Assembly (NCBI GenBank): GCA_945866215.1
Contig: CAMBGQ010000013.1
Span: 1-41,298, forward strand
Direction: 5' to 3'
Source of the DNA: Opitutus sp. GAS368
Lineage (GTDB): Bacteria; Verrucomicrobiota; Verrucomicrobiia; Opitutales; UBA953
Length of the DNA: 41,298 nucleotides
In this document: one piece after another, positions 25,376 to 33,092 of the stretch
Layout: each line of letters begins with the position of its first letter
Position numbering within the stretch: position 1 is the first letter of the stretch
The notes under the pieces: model-generated
Told to the model about the DNA's origin: nothing
The model's database searches: none
The model's input: the letters and a program-made list of their open reading frames with translations, nothing else
Program-made: the position numbers and the translations under genes

Positions 25376-25732
25376 TTAGGCCAGCGCGGCTTGGGCCTTC
25401 TTGACGATCGCCTCGAAGGCGGGGGCGTCATGGATGGCCAGCTCGCTCAGGTTCTTACGGTCCATCGTGATGTTGGCCTTCTTGAGGCCAGAGATCAGGC
25501 GGCTGTAAGAGATACCGAGGGGGCGGCAGGCGGCGTTAAGTCGGACGATCCACAGCTGGCGGAACGTCGACTTGTTCTTGCGACGGTCGCGGTAAGCGAA
25601 CTTCTGCGCACGCTGCACGGCCTCGAGGGCATAGACGTACAGGCGGGATTTATTTCCGAAGTAGCCCTTGGCGGCTTTAATCGCGCGTTTCTTGCGGGCC
25701 TTGGTGGCCGGACCGTTGGTTGCTCTAGGCAT
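25376..25732 (-). CDS. rplT: 50S ribosomal protein L20
   Basis: A 118-residue basic protein with the L20 pattern (ATKARKKRAIKAAKGYFGNKSRLY near the start, YRDRRKNKSTFRQLWIVRLNAA, GISYSRLISGLKKANITMDRKNLSELA). It binds 23S rRNA early in 50S assembly. It follows rpmI by 83 bases. The RNA leader just before its ATG is A-rich and unstructured, with AACCAAAACCAAAACCAAA repeated hexamers, and no Shine-Dalgarno. In other bacteria L20 represses its own operon by binding mRNA; no matching pseudoknot was identified here by eye. Confidence 0.97.
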   Translation of the reverse strand: MPRATNGPATKARKKRAIKAAKGYFGNKSRLYVYALEAVQRAQKFAYRDRRKNKSTFRQLWIVRLNAACRPLGISYSRLISGLKKANITMDRKNLSELAIHDAPAFEAIVKKAQAALA

Positions 25733-25815
25733 GTTGGTATTTGGTTTTGGTTTTGGTTAGATGGCCTCGGGGTCGCCTTAATGAACACCCGTTCGGCCAA
25801 AAGTGGATCGCCGGC

Positions 25816-26007
25816 TTAGGCGAAAGGCATGCAGGACAGCATCTTCTTCTCGAAGCCGGAGTCGACGCGCTTGGACTTATTAGCACGGCGGCGCTGCTTG
25901 CGGGACTTGGAGCTCAACAGGTGGCGGCCGTTAGGGGAGCGGCGCATCACTTTGCCGGTACCGGTCACTTTGAAGCGCTTGGAGACTGACTTGCGGGTCT
26001 TTTGCAT
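25816..26007 (-). CDS. rpmI: 50S ribosomal protein L35
   Basis: A 63-residue, strongly basic protein: MQKTRKSVSKRFKVTGTGKV, then RRSPNGRHLLSSKSRKQRRR and a hydrophobic C-terminal helix. This is L35, slightly shortened at the N-terminus against the usual MPKMKT start. The ATG at 26007 is chosen because the L35 homology begins exactly there. It heads the rpmI-rplT unit. infC, its usual upstream neighbour, is about 700 bases away on the opposite strand. Confidence 0.95.
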   Translation of the reverse strand: MQKTRKSVSKRFKVTGTGKVMRRSPNGRHLLSSKSRKQRRRANKSKRVDSGFEKKMLSCMPFA

Positions 26008-26169
26008 GGCGGAAAGGGTCGGAACAAAGGGCGTCTGGGGGGACTTGTAAAGGGGAAAGGGCTGGCTGGGAGGGGATGACCGTGCTTTCCTGGCGCGACC
26101 GAGCCCGCCGCTCGTTTGACATTCCAGGCCAAGTTCACTCCCCTGAACGCCAACCCTAACCAAGATTCC

Positions 26170-26646
26170 ATGCTTTCCCTCGGAAAAAAGGCCAAACTCT
26201 CCTTCAAAGTGGATGCCCTCGTGGACGGTAAAGCCGTCACCGGCCCTTTTGCTGATCTTCTTGACGGACCGACCATCGTATCGGTCTACATGCGGAACAA
26301 CACCTCGGCCTGCGACAAACAGGCCGCCGAGATGGATAAAAACGAGAAAGCCATTGTCAGGCAAGGGTTTAGGCTAGTCGCTGTTTCCCGCGATACGTGC
26401 GCCTCTCACGCCAAATATGCCGCTAAGCACGGCTACGGCTTCACCTTGGTGGCAGACCCCGAAGACCTTTTTTCCCAGGCCATGGACGCCATCGTCGAAA
26501 AATCCATGTATGGGAAAAAGTATCTTGGGCCGCTCCGGGCTGCCTACCTTTTCGATGCCACCGGCAAACTCATCGGCCTAGTCCCCAAGGTCGACGCCGC
26601 CGCGCATGGCCAGCAGTTGCTGGCCGCAATCGCTGCGACCAAATAA
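26170..26646 (+). CDS. peroxiredoxin-like (BCP/PrxQ-type) thioredoxin-fold protein with degenerate active-site motif
   Basis: A 158-residue protein. The order of segments follows BCP/PrxQ peroxiredoxins: VSVYMRNNTSACDKQ at the position of FYPKDNTPGCTKE, VAVSRDTCASHAKYAAKHGYGFTLVADPED, then LRAAYLFDATGKLIGLV at the place of RSTFLID. The candidate peroxidatic Cys and the Thr three residues before it are kept, but both prolines of the usual active-site loop are gone (Met and Ser instead) and no resolving Cys lies five residues on. Activity may be altered. ATG 26170 is preferred; a TTG at 26116 would add 18 residues. It is divergent from rpmI and precedes infC by 83 bases. Confidence 0.72.
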   Translation: MLSLGKKAKLSFKVDALVDGKAVTGPFADLLDGPTIVSVYMRNNTSACDKQAAEMDKNEKAIVRQGFRLVAVSRDTCASHAKYAAKHGYGFTLVADPEDLFSQAMDAIVEKSMYGKKYLGPLRAAYLFDATGKLIGLVPKVDAAAHGQQLLAAIAATK

Positions 26647-26729
26647 TCCAGCGGTGGGCGCTGATAATCGGTGCTTGAACCAAGGGGGCGAAACGGGGAG
26701 TTTATTGTCAGACACCTCCGCAGTACCTA

Positions 26730-27395
26730 ATGCCTACGCCCTATCGTCCTAAGCCATCCCGTCCGAAAAATAACGCGGGACAGAATCGTAACCTCCGGAA
26801 GGAAGACAAAGGGCCTAAGCGTAATGAACGTATCCGCGCATCCGAGGTGCGCGTGATCTCGCCCAAAGGCGAGATGATGGGCATCATGCCCACGCAGCAG
26901 GCGCTCGATCTCGCCCGTGAATTCGGCGTCGACCTAATCGAAATCGCTGCGGCCGCCGTGCCGCCTGTCTGCAAGCTGCAGGAATACGGCAAGTATCTCT
27001 ACGAGGAAGCCAAGAAGCACAAGCACCAGAAGACCGCCACGCGGGTCAAGGAAATCAAGCTCCGCCCGCGCATCGACAGCCACGACCTCTTCATCAAAGT
27101 CCGCCGGGCCGAGAACTTCCTTTTCCACGGCCACAAGGTGAAGCTCCTCCTGCAATATCGCTACCGGGAGCTCGAGCACCCTGAGATCGGTATCGCCACC
27201 ATCACCAAGGCCATCGACGGCTTGATGCACATCAGCACCCGCGACAACGAGCCCAAGCGCAGCGGCCGGGCGGTTGTCGTCGGACTCACCCCCGTCCAGC
27301 AGAACAAGCGTAAGCTCGTCCACAACGAAGCCCCCGGCCAGGAAGATGAAGTGGACGACTCCGCCGTGGACAACGGCGAGAACGACGGAGAATAA
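26730..27395 (+). CDS. infC: translation initiation factor IF-3 with acidic C-terminal tail
   Basis: A 221-residue IF-3, about 40 longer than the usual form. N-terminal domain: NERIRASEVRVISPKGEMMGIM; linker: YEEAKKHKHQKTATRVKEIKLRP; C-terminal domain: HGHKVKLLLQYRYRELEHPEIG. It has a basic N-terminal extension of about 30 residues and an acidic tail (EDEVDDSAVDNGENDGE). IF-3 checks start-codon pairing on the 30S subunit. The start appears to be an ordinary ATG, not the rare AUU used for autoregulation in many bacteria. It is 4 bases ahead of the amidase gene and is separated from rpmI-rplT by an inversion of orientation. Confidence 0.95.
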   Translation: MPTPYRPKPSRPKNNAGQNRNLRKEDKGPKRNERIRASEVRVISPKGEMMGIMPTQQALDLAREFGVDLIEIAAAAVPPVCKLQEYGKYLYEEAKKHKHQKTATRVKEIKLRPRIDSHDLFIKVRRAENFLFHGHKVKLLLQYRYRELEHPEIGIATITKAIDGLMHISTRDNEPKRSGRAVVVGLTPVQQNKRKLVHNEAPGQEDEVDDSAVDNGENDGE

Positions 27396-27399
27396 AGTC

Positions 27400-28371
27400 G
27401 TGCGGCGCTTTGCGGCGATACTCCTGCTGCTGGGCGTCGGCGCGATGCTCCCCGGGGCCTCGACCGATTTTTACCTCGGAGAATCCGTCCGCCAACTCGG
27501 CCTACGCGACGCGCCTCGCTTGGCGGGCGACGGGCGCAGCTCCGAACGTTACGTCACGCGCGGGGGCGTCTCGCTCTACGCGGATTATAGCAAGGACTTC
27601 ATCCTCGTTGACGGCATGAAGGTGATGCTCGACGACGCGACCGGCTCCCAGCGCGGCCACCTCACCCTCTCGCGACGCGATTACGACAAGGTCTTCGTGC
27701 CGCTGTTCTGGGAACTACCCAAGGGCCCAGTCCGACGCATTCTCCTCGACCCCGGTCACGGAGGCAAGGACACCGGCAAGGTCAGCGGTGCCTTCAAGTA
27801 CACCGAGAAGGCCGCCACGCTCGATACCGCCGCCCGCCTGAAGATTCTGCTCGAGAAGCAAGGCTTCGAGGTCCTGTTCACCCGCACCAAGGACGTCTTC
27901 CTGGACCTCGATGACCGCGCCACCATGGCCACGTCCCTCAAGGCCGACCTCTTCATCAGCCTGCACTATAACGCCGGGCCCACTGGGGACACCACCGCCG
28001 ACGGTATCGAGACGTACTGCCTCACCCCGGCCGGCCAGCGATCGACGAACGCCGGTAAGGCCAAATCGACCACCGGGGCCGAGCCTGGCAACCGCTTCGA
28101 CGCCGGCAACCTGGCCCTCGCCTGGGGTATCCAGCGCCGCTTGGTCAAAAGCACCGGCGCCGACGATCGCGGCGTGCGGCGCGCCCGCTTCGCCGTCCTG
28201 CGCACCCTATCCTGCCCCGGTGTCCTCATCGAAGCGGGATTCATGTCGAACCGCCGCGAAGCCGGCCTGATTGCCGATGGCGCCTACCGTCAGAAGATCG
28301 CCGAGGCCATTGCCGCCGGCATCGTGGATTACGCAATCCGGGTCCGCCCGGCCGTCAAAGCCGCCCAATAA
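27400..28371 (+). CDS. N-acetylmuramoyl-L-alanine amidase (Amidase_3)
   Basis: A 323-residue protein with a signal peptide (RRFAAILLLLGVGAMLPGAS), an N-terminal region of about 110 residues and a catalytic Amidase_3 domain from about residue 115. Zinc and catalytic sites are visible: first His in LLDPGHGGKDTG, Glu in YTEKAATLD, second His in FISLHYNA, and the catalytic Glu in GVLIEAGFMSN. It cleaves the bond between MurNAc and the stem peptide in the periplasm, in cell separation or wall turnover. The GTG start at 27400, four bases after the infC stop, is chosen for its signal peptide; this implies coupling with infC. Confidence 0.9.
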   Translation: MRRFAAILLLLGVGAMLPGASTDFYLGESVRQLGLRDAPRLAGDGRSSERYVTRGGVSLYADYSKDFILVDGMKVMLDDATGSQRGHLTLSRRDYDKVFVPLFWELPKGPVRRILLDPGHGGKDTGKVSGAFKYTEKAATLDTAARLKILLEKQGFEVLFTRTKDVFLDLDDRATMATSLKADLFISLHYNAGPTGDTTADGIETYCLTPAGQRSTNAGKAKSTTGAEPGNRFDAGNLALAWGIQRRLVKSTGADDRGVRRARFAVLRTLSCPGVLIEAGFMSNRREAGLIADGAYRQKIAEAIAAGIVDYAIRVRPAVKAAQ

Positions 28372-28397
28372 GCCGGGGCCAGGCTTCGTCCCCGGCT
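28371..28397 (+). terminator. hairpin overlapping the amidase stop codon
   Basis: AGCCGGGG (28371-28378) pairs with CCCCGGCT (28390-28397) around an 11-base loop, starting at the last base of the stop codon. No T run follows, so it could be a weak terminator or part of the rpsA leader. Confidence 0.4.
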
Positions 28398-28550
28398 AAA
28401 TTCCGCTTGCCAAAGGGGACGGCGGACGGTTCGTTAGACCTTCCCTTCGACCCGCTGGCCCCTGTCAGCGGACCCTCCGACGGGAAATCCAAAACCAACC
28501 AAACCCTGGCAACGTCCTCCGCGACGGCCAGGACAAACAGTCAAAACAAC

Positions 28551-30266
28551 ATGAGCCTAATGGAAAAACTGCTCGCCGATTCTAATTTCGGCGCGCTCAA
28601 AGCACACTCCGTCATCGCCGCCACGGTGACCGAAATCCGCGAAGACAAATTCGTCGTCGTGGACATCAACGGCAAGTCCGAGGGCTTCATCCCCCAGGGC
28701 GAATTCCCCGACATGGCCGAAATCCAGGTCGGCATGCAGCTCGAAGTCTACCTCGAGAAGCTTGAGAACAAGGACGGCACCCCGACCGTCTCCTACGATC
28801 GCGCCCTCCAAATCCGGAAGTGGGAAAGCATCGAAGCCAATTGCCAGGAAGGCTCCATCGTCCAGGGACGCGTCAAGTCCATCGTCAAGGGAGGCCTCAT
28901 CGTCTCCGTCGGCGTCGACGCGTTCATGCCTTCCTCCCAGATCGACGTCAATCCCCCCAAGAACCTCGAACAGTTCGTGGGCCAGACCTTCGACTTCAAG
29001 ATCATCAAGATCAACAAGGAGAAGAAGAACCTCGTCGTCTCCCGCCGCGAACTCATCGAAGAACAGCGCGGTGAAAGCCGTCGCAAGCTCCTCGAAGAGG
29101 TCAAGCCCGGCGTCGTCCGCCGCGGTGTCGTCAAGAACATCACCGATTACGGCGCGTTCGTGGACCTCGATGGTCTCGACGGCCTGCTGCACGTGACCGA
29201 CATGTCTTGGGGCCGGATCGGCCATCCGAGCGAAGTGGTCAAGGTCGGCGAAGAAATCACCGTCATGGTGGTCGAAGTCGACCGCGAGCGCGAACGCGTC
29301 TCCCTCGGCCTCAAGCAGACCCAGCCCAACCCTTGGGAAGGCATCGAGAAGCGCTTCCCCGTCGGCCAGAAGGTCCACGGCAAGGTCGTCAACCTCGTGG
29401 CTTACGGCGCGTTCGTCGAGATCGAGGGCGGCGTCGAAGGCCTCGTCCATATCTCCGAGCTCTCTTGGACCAAGCGCGTCCAGAAGGCGTCCGACGTCCT
29501 CAAGGTCGGCCAGGAAGTCGATGCGGTCATCCTCAACTTCAATAAGGAGGAGCAGAAGATTTCCCTCGGCATCCGCCAGCTCGAAACCAATCCGTGGGAA
29601 AAGGTCCGCCATAACTACCCCGTGGGCGCCCGCGTCCGCGGCAAGGTGCGCAACCTCACCAACTACGGCGCGTTCGTCGAACTGGAAGACGGCATCGACG
29701 GCATGGTGCACGTGTCCGACATGAGCTGGACCCGCCGCATCAACAATCCGGCCGAAGTCATGAAGAAGGGCGACGACGTGGAAGCCATCGTGCTCGACGT
29801 GGATGTCGACCAGCAGCGCATCTCCCTGGGCGTCAAGCAGACCCAGACCGATCCGTGGAGCGAAATCGACCGCAAGTACCGCATCGGCGACCTCGTCAAC
29901 GGCAAGGTCTCCAAGATCGCGAACTTCGGCGCCTTCATCGAACTGTCCGACGAAATCGACGGCCTCGTGCACGTCTCCCAGCTCGCCGAACAGCGCGTTG
30001 AGAACGTCAAGGACGTCGTCAAGGTCGGCCAGGACGTCACCGCTCGCGTCATCAAGATTGACAAGGAGGACCGTCGCATCGGCCTCTCGATCAAGGCGGC
30101 GAGCTATGACGCCGAACGCCTCCAGGCGGAAATCAGCAGCTACGACCGCATCAAGGGCCCGTCCACCGGCGGCGCCCCGGCCCCCTCGGCCGGCGGATCG
30201 TCCTCGTCGGCGGGCAGCGGAGACTTCAACAGTCTCGGCGACCTCCTCGACAAGGCCGGCAACTGA
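28551..30266 (+). CDS. rpsA: 30S ribosomal protein S1, six S1 domains
   Basis: A 571-residue S1. Six S1 repeats are visible, starting near residues 16, 100, 185, 270, 355 and 440; the last four carry the classic G-x-V-x-x-x-x-x-Y/F-GAF-V/I motif (for example NITDYGAFVDL, NLVAYGAFVEI). The C-terminus is a Gly/Ser/Pro-rich low-complexity tail. S1 brings mRNA to the 30S subunit, important where Shine-Dalgarno sites are lacking, as in this window. The ATG at 28551 is preferred because the upstream in-frame residues look non-coding; the leader ends in AAACAGTCAAAACAAC, unstructured and A-rich. A strong terminator follows. Confidence 0.96.
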   Translation: MSLMEKLLADSNFGALKAHSVIAATVTEIREDKFVVVDINGKSEGFIPQGEFPDMAEIQVGMQLEVYLEKLENKDGTPTVSYDRALQIRKWESIEANCQEGSIVQGRVKSIVKGGLIVSVGVDAFMPSSQIDVNPPKNLEQFVGQTFDFKIIKINKEKKNLVVSRRELIEEQRGESRRKLLEEVKPGVVRRGVVKNITDYGAFVDLDGLDGLLHVTDMSWGRIGHPSEVVKVGEEITVMVVEVDRERERVSLGLKQTQPNPWEGIEKRFPVGQKVHGKVVNLVAYGAFVEIEGGVEGLVHISELSWTKRVQKASDVLKVGQEVDAVILNFNKEEQKISLGIRQLETNPWEKVRHNYPVGARVRGKVRNLTNYGAFVELEDGIDGMVHVSDMSWTRRINNPAEVMKKGDDVEAIVLDVDVDQQRISLGVKQTQTDPWSEIDRKYRIGDLVNGKVSKIANFGAFIELSDEIDGLVHVSQLAEQRVENVKDVVKVGQDVTARVIKIDKEDRRIGLSIKAASYDAERLQAEISSYDRIKGPSTGGAPAPSAGGSSSSAGSGDFNSLGDLLDKAGN

Positions 30267-30288
30267 GCCGCGGCCGTCGGACCAGAAC

Positions 30289-30317
30289 AGACCCCGGGCG
30301 ACCGGGGTCTTTTTTTG
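30289..30317 (+). terminator. rho-independent terminator after rpsA
   Basis: AGACCCCGG and CCGGGGTCT pair around a GCGA tetraloop, followed by seven more T. It begins 22 bases after the rpsA stop codon. Confidence 0.93.
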
Positions 30318-30352
30318 TACCCAAGCGAGCTGGTCGGGGCTAACTTACGGGC

Positions 30353-31798
30353 ATGGTTCCTTTCAAGGGTTACGGCCGGTTGACGCGTAGCACGACGCTG
30401 GCGTTGCTGGCGACCTTGGCCGTTCTGGTGGCGGGGTGGACGGGACTGCTTAAAGAAAACACCCTCACGGCCATCGAGACCGGCTGCAAAATCTACGTGC
30501 TCTTGCGCGTGATGCGCGCCCGCATCTCCCCCGCCTACCTGCTGCTCTGGGGTCCGCTGACCTGGTTCTTTCCCATTCCCAGCGCCTTGGTCCTCTTTCT
30601 CTTTGGCGGCCGCAAGCACTCCGCCCTGGCCGCCGCCAAAAAAGAGGTCAGCCGCGTGGCATGGCGGCTCAGCGATGAACCCGACTTCGGCGGCAATCGC
30701 TTCCGGCTGCTCGGCGACCCCCACGGCCGAGATACCTTGGAGGCGCTGCGCAGCCTGATCAAAGGAGCCCAGCGGCGCATCAGCGTGTCGACGTACATCC
30801 TCAGCGACGACGCCGTCGGCCGGGAGATTGTGAGCCTCTTGACTGCGCGGGCCAAAGAAGGCGTCGAGGTCCGCCTGCTCGTCGACGCCATCGGCAGCTT
30901 CGGTATCCCCTTGCGCCTGTGTCGGCCGCTCCAGCGCGCCGGCGGACTCGTCGCCCGCTTCAACCCGGCGATCCCGATGCAGGGCAAGGGCTCGGCCAAC
31001 TGGCGCAATCACCGCAAGATCGCGGTCTTCGACGGCCTGTCCGCGATCATCGGAGGCCAGAACCTCGGGATGCGCTACATGGGCGAGAAGCCCTCGAACC
31101 GCCGCTTCCGCGATTGCTCTTTCCTGATCACTGGACCGACCGTCGCCGCCCTCGAACGCGTCTTCATCGCCGACTGGTGCCAAGCCACCGATGAGTCCCC
31201 GATGGAGTTCGCCTCCCTGTTGCGCGAACGTGCCCCGCGCGTCGGGTCTGCGCGCGTCGAGATCATTGCCTCCGGCCCCGACTGCGAAGGCGATCCGCTC
31301 TGGGAGGCCTACGAGAAATCATTTTCCGGCTGCCGGCGCTCCATCACCATCGTCACGCCCTACTTCGTGCCCGACCGCACGCTGTTTGCGCTATTAATCA
31401 CCGCCGCCAGCGCCGGGCGGCACGTGAAGATCATGGTGCCGCGGCGCTCCGACCACCGGTTGCTCGACCTCGCGCGTCGCTGGTACCTGCGCCGACTGAA
31501 GGAGGCCGGCGCCGAAATCCTTTTCTTCAAGCCAGACGTACTCCACGCCAAGCTCGTCATCGTCGATGGCGAAGAGATGGTCGTCGGGTCGGCGAACCTC
31601 GATATGCGTTCGCTCTTCTTGAACTACGAGATCGGGGCGATCGTGCGCGACCCGGCCGCCATCGAAGAAGTCACCACGCTCATCGCCGGCTGGGAAGGCG
31701 AGTCGACGCATTACACCCAGGATCTCTATCGCCGAGACCGTACCTGGACCGGCCGCGCGATCGAGGCTTTGGCCAAGGTCATCTCCCCTTTACTCTGA
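30353..31798 (+). CDS. cls: cardiolipin synthase-like phospholipase D family protein
   Basis: A 481-residue protein with N-terminal membrane segments (near residues 12-32 and 60-82) and two HKD phospholipase D motifs: NHRKIAVFDG...GGQN and LHAKLVIVDG...GSANLD. The length and layout match bacterial cardiolipin synthase, which joins two phosphatidylglycerols at the inner membrane. Other PLD-type transphosphatidylases cannot be ruled out. The gene begins 42 bases after the rpsA terminator hairpin. Its stop codon abuts the metX stop with no base between (TGATCA), so the two transcripts must overlap. Confidence 0.88.
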   Translation: MVPFKGYGRLTRSTTLALLATLAVLVAGWTGLLKENTLTAIETGCKIYVLLRVMRARISPAYLLLWGPLTWFFPIPSALVLFLFGGRKHSALAAAKKEVSRVAWRLSDEPDFGGNRFRLLGDPHGRDTLEALRSLIKGAQRRISVSTYILSDDAVGREIVSLLTARAKEGVEVRLLVDAIGSFGIPLRLCRPLQRAGGLVARFNPAIPMQGKGSANWRNHRKIAVFDGLSAIIGGQNLGMRYMGEKPSNRRFRDCSFLITGPTVAALERVFIADWCQATDESPMEFASLLRERAPRVGSARVEIIASGPDCEGDPLWEAYEKSFSGCRRSITIVTPYFVPDRTLFALLITAASAGRHVKIMVPRRSDHRLLDLARRWYLRRLKEAGAEILFFKPDVLHAKLVIVDGEEMVVGSANLDMRSLFLNYEIGAIVRDPAAIEEVTTLIAGWEGESTHYTQDLYRRDRTWTGRAIEALAKVISPLL

Positions 31799-32923
31799 TC
31801 AGCCCAGGAAGGCGTGCAGGCGGACGACTAACCCGGTATCAGCCATCAGGAAACCATCGTGGCCCGCATCGGTGACGACCTCATGGTAAGCGGCGTTGAC
31901 GCCGACGGCGGTAGCGGCGGCCAGCAGCATGCGCAGCTCGCTTGTCGGGTAGAGCCAGTCGCTGGAGAAGCCGATGGCGAGTACGTCTGGTCCGTCCTGC
32001 GTGAACAGCGTGCCGGAGGAAGCGCGGGCGGTCATGTCGAAGCGGTCGACGGCGCGGGTGATGCGCAGCCAGCTGTTGGCGTCGAAGCGCCGGACGAACG
32101 CCTGGCCTTGGTGCTCTAAGTAACTTTCCACCTGCCATTGCACCGGATCGCCGGCACCGGCGCCCGGGACTTTGGCGCGCCCGAACTTCTGTTCGAACGA
32201 GGCCGAGGAAAGGTAGCTGATGTGGGCAAGCATACGTCCGACGGCGAGGCCTGAGTCGGGGCCTTCCCCGGGGACATAATGTCCGCCGCGAAAATGAGGG
32301 TCGCGCTCCACGCAGGCGCGGGAGACCGCGTTGAGGGCGATCGCCATCGGCGACTGGCTCAGGCCAGCGGCGAGCACGGCAATCCGACCGACCTCGGTGG
32401 GGTAATCGGCGCACCAGATGAGCGCCTGCATGCCGCCCATCGAACCCCCGACGACCGCGTGTAACTTACTGATGCCGAGATGGCGCATCACCAGACGTTG
32501 GGCACGGACGATGTCGCCCAGGGTGATCTCCGGAAAAAATCCCCCGTAGGGCTGGCCCGTCCGTGGGTCGGTCGAGAGCGGACCAGTCGAACCACGGCAT
32601 CCGCCCAGACAATTCAGCCCGATGACGTAGAAGCGGTCGGTGTCGATGGCCTTGCCCGGGCCCACGAAAGCATCCCACCACCCTGGCTTGCGGTCTTCGA
32701 CCGCATAGCGGCCAGCCACATGATGGTCGCCGCTCAAGGCATGTGGTATCAGGATGGCATTGGACTTGTCCGGCAGTAACGTGCCGTACGTCTCATAGCG
32801 GAGCGTCACGGACGGGAGCTCGCCGCCTAGTTCAAGCCGGAAAGGCTCGGCGGAGACAAAGTCTTGGGGCGAGACCGGACAGAGCTCAGGAGCGGAGGGC
32901 GAGTGGGCTGGACGGTCTGACAT
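31799..32923 (-). CDS. metX: homoserine O-acetyltransferase
   Basis: A 374-residue alpha/beta-hydrolase-fold enzyme. Signature segments: YETYGTLLPDKSNAILIPHALSG, nucleophile elbow GGSMGGMQ, LSQSPMAIALN, and a C-terminal VVTDAGHDGFL with the catalytic His. It activates homoserine in the first committed step of methionine synthesis; members using succinyl-CoA exist and are not separable by eye. The ATG at 32923 is chosen; a GTG three codons earlier is also possible. The 5' leader holds a two-stem structure (32953-32996), and the gene is divergent from the Fur-family gene. Confidence 0.92.
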   Translation of the reverse strand: MSDRPAHSPSAPELCPVSPQDFVSAEPFRLELGGELPSVTLRYETYGTLLPDKSNAILIPHALSGDHHVAGRYAVEDRKPGWWDAFVGPGKAIDTDRFYVIGLNCLGGCRGSTGPLSTDPRTGQPYGGFFPEITLGDIVRAQRLVMRHLGISKLHAVVGGSMGGMQALIWCADYPTEVGRIAVLAAGLSQSPMAIALNAVSRACVERDPHFRGGHYVPGEGPDSGLAVGRMLAHISYLSSASFEQKFGRAKVPGAGAGDPVQWQVESYLEHQGQAFVRRFDANSWLRITRAVDRFDMTARASSGTLFTQDGPDVLAIGFSSDWLYPTSELRMLLAAATAVGVNAAYHEVVTDAGHDGFLMADTGLVVRLHAFLG

Positions 32924-32952
32924 GGACAACACCAGCCAACCCAGACCTGGAC

Positions 32953-32996
32953 GGGAGGCAAGTGGCCATTCTTTGTTGCCACGTCATAAACCTCCC
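32953..32996 (-). promoter_or_regulatory. candidate structured RNA leader of metX
   Basis: Read on the minus strand, outer arms GGGAGG (32996-32991) and CCTCCC (32958-32953) enclose inner arms GTGGC (32982-32978) and GCCAC (32966-32962), with an 8-base bulge on one side and a 3-base bulge on the other. It starts about 73 bases before the metX ATG. Methionine genes often have SAM-sensing leaders, but this does not match any SAM riboswitch consensus I can recall. It is a structural observation only. Confidence 0.3.
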
Positions 32997-33029
32997 CAAA
33001 CCTACGGGATATGCCGCATAGCCATCGCC

Positions 33030-33092
33030 ATGAGCAAGGATGCTGCGAAGAAGGCCCCGGCAGTCGCGTCGAAGCGGCCGTACTGCGCATGA
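33030..33092 (+). CDS. 20-residue upstream ORF overlapping the Fur-family gene start
   Basis: ATG at 33030, then 20 codons encoding a Lys/Ala-rich peptide (MSKDAAKKAPAVASKRPYCA), ending at TGA 33090-33092. The stop overlaps the ATG of the Fur-family gene by the four bases ATGA, the classic coupling arrangement. Enterobacterial fur is also preceded by a coupled short ORF (uof) through which iron acts on Fur synthesis; whether this one is comparable is inference. Another reading is that the true Fur N-terminus lies in this frame and a one-base error splits it. Confidence 0.45.
   Translation: MSKDAAKKAPAVASKRPYCA

Noticed and set aside
24027-25379. 450-codon plus-strand frame opposite pheS and pheT
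   Set aside because: Antisense shadow of two certain genes; low-complexity Glu/Arg/Gly/Asp composition with no recognisable domain.
26116-26121. Perfect TTGACA -35 box before the peroxiredoxin-like gene
   Set aside because: No acceptable -10 box at 16-19 bases; the only sequence there is C-rich.
28557-29972. Long open frame (about 470 codons) on the minus strand opposite rpsA
   Set aside because: It mirrors rpsA codons in high-GC DNA; the translation is Asp/Val/Gly-rich and repetitive because rpsA is repetitive. rpsA is certain.
32924-33029. Known SAM riboswitch class in the metX leader
   Set aside because: None of the conserved cores I can recall for SAM-I, SAM-II or SAM-IV is present; only a generic two-stem structure is kept as a finding.
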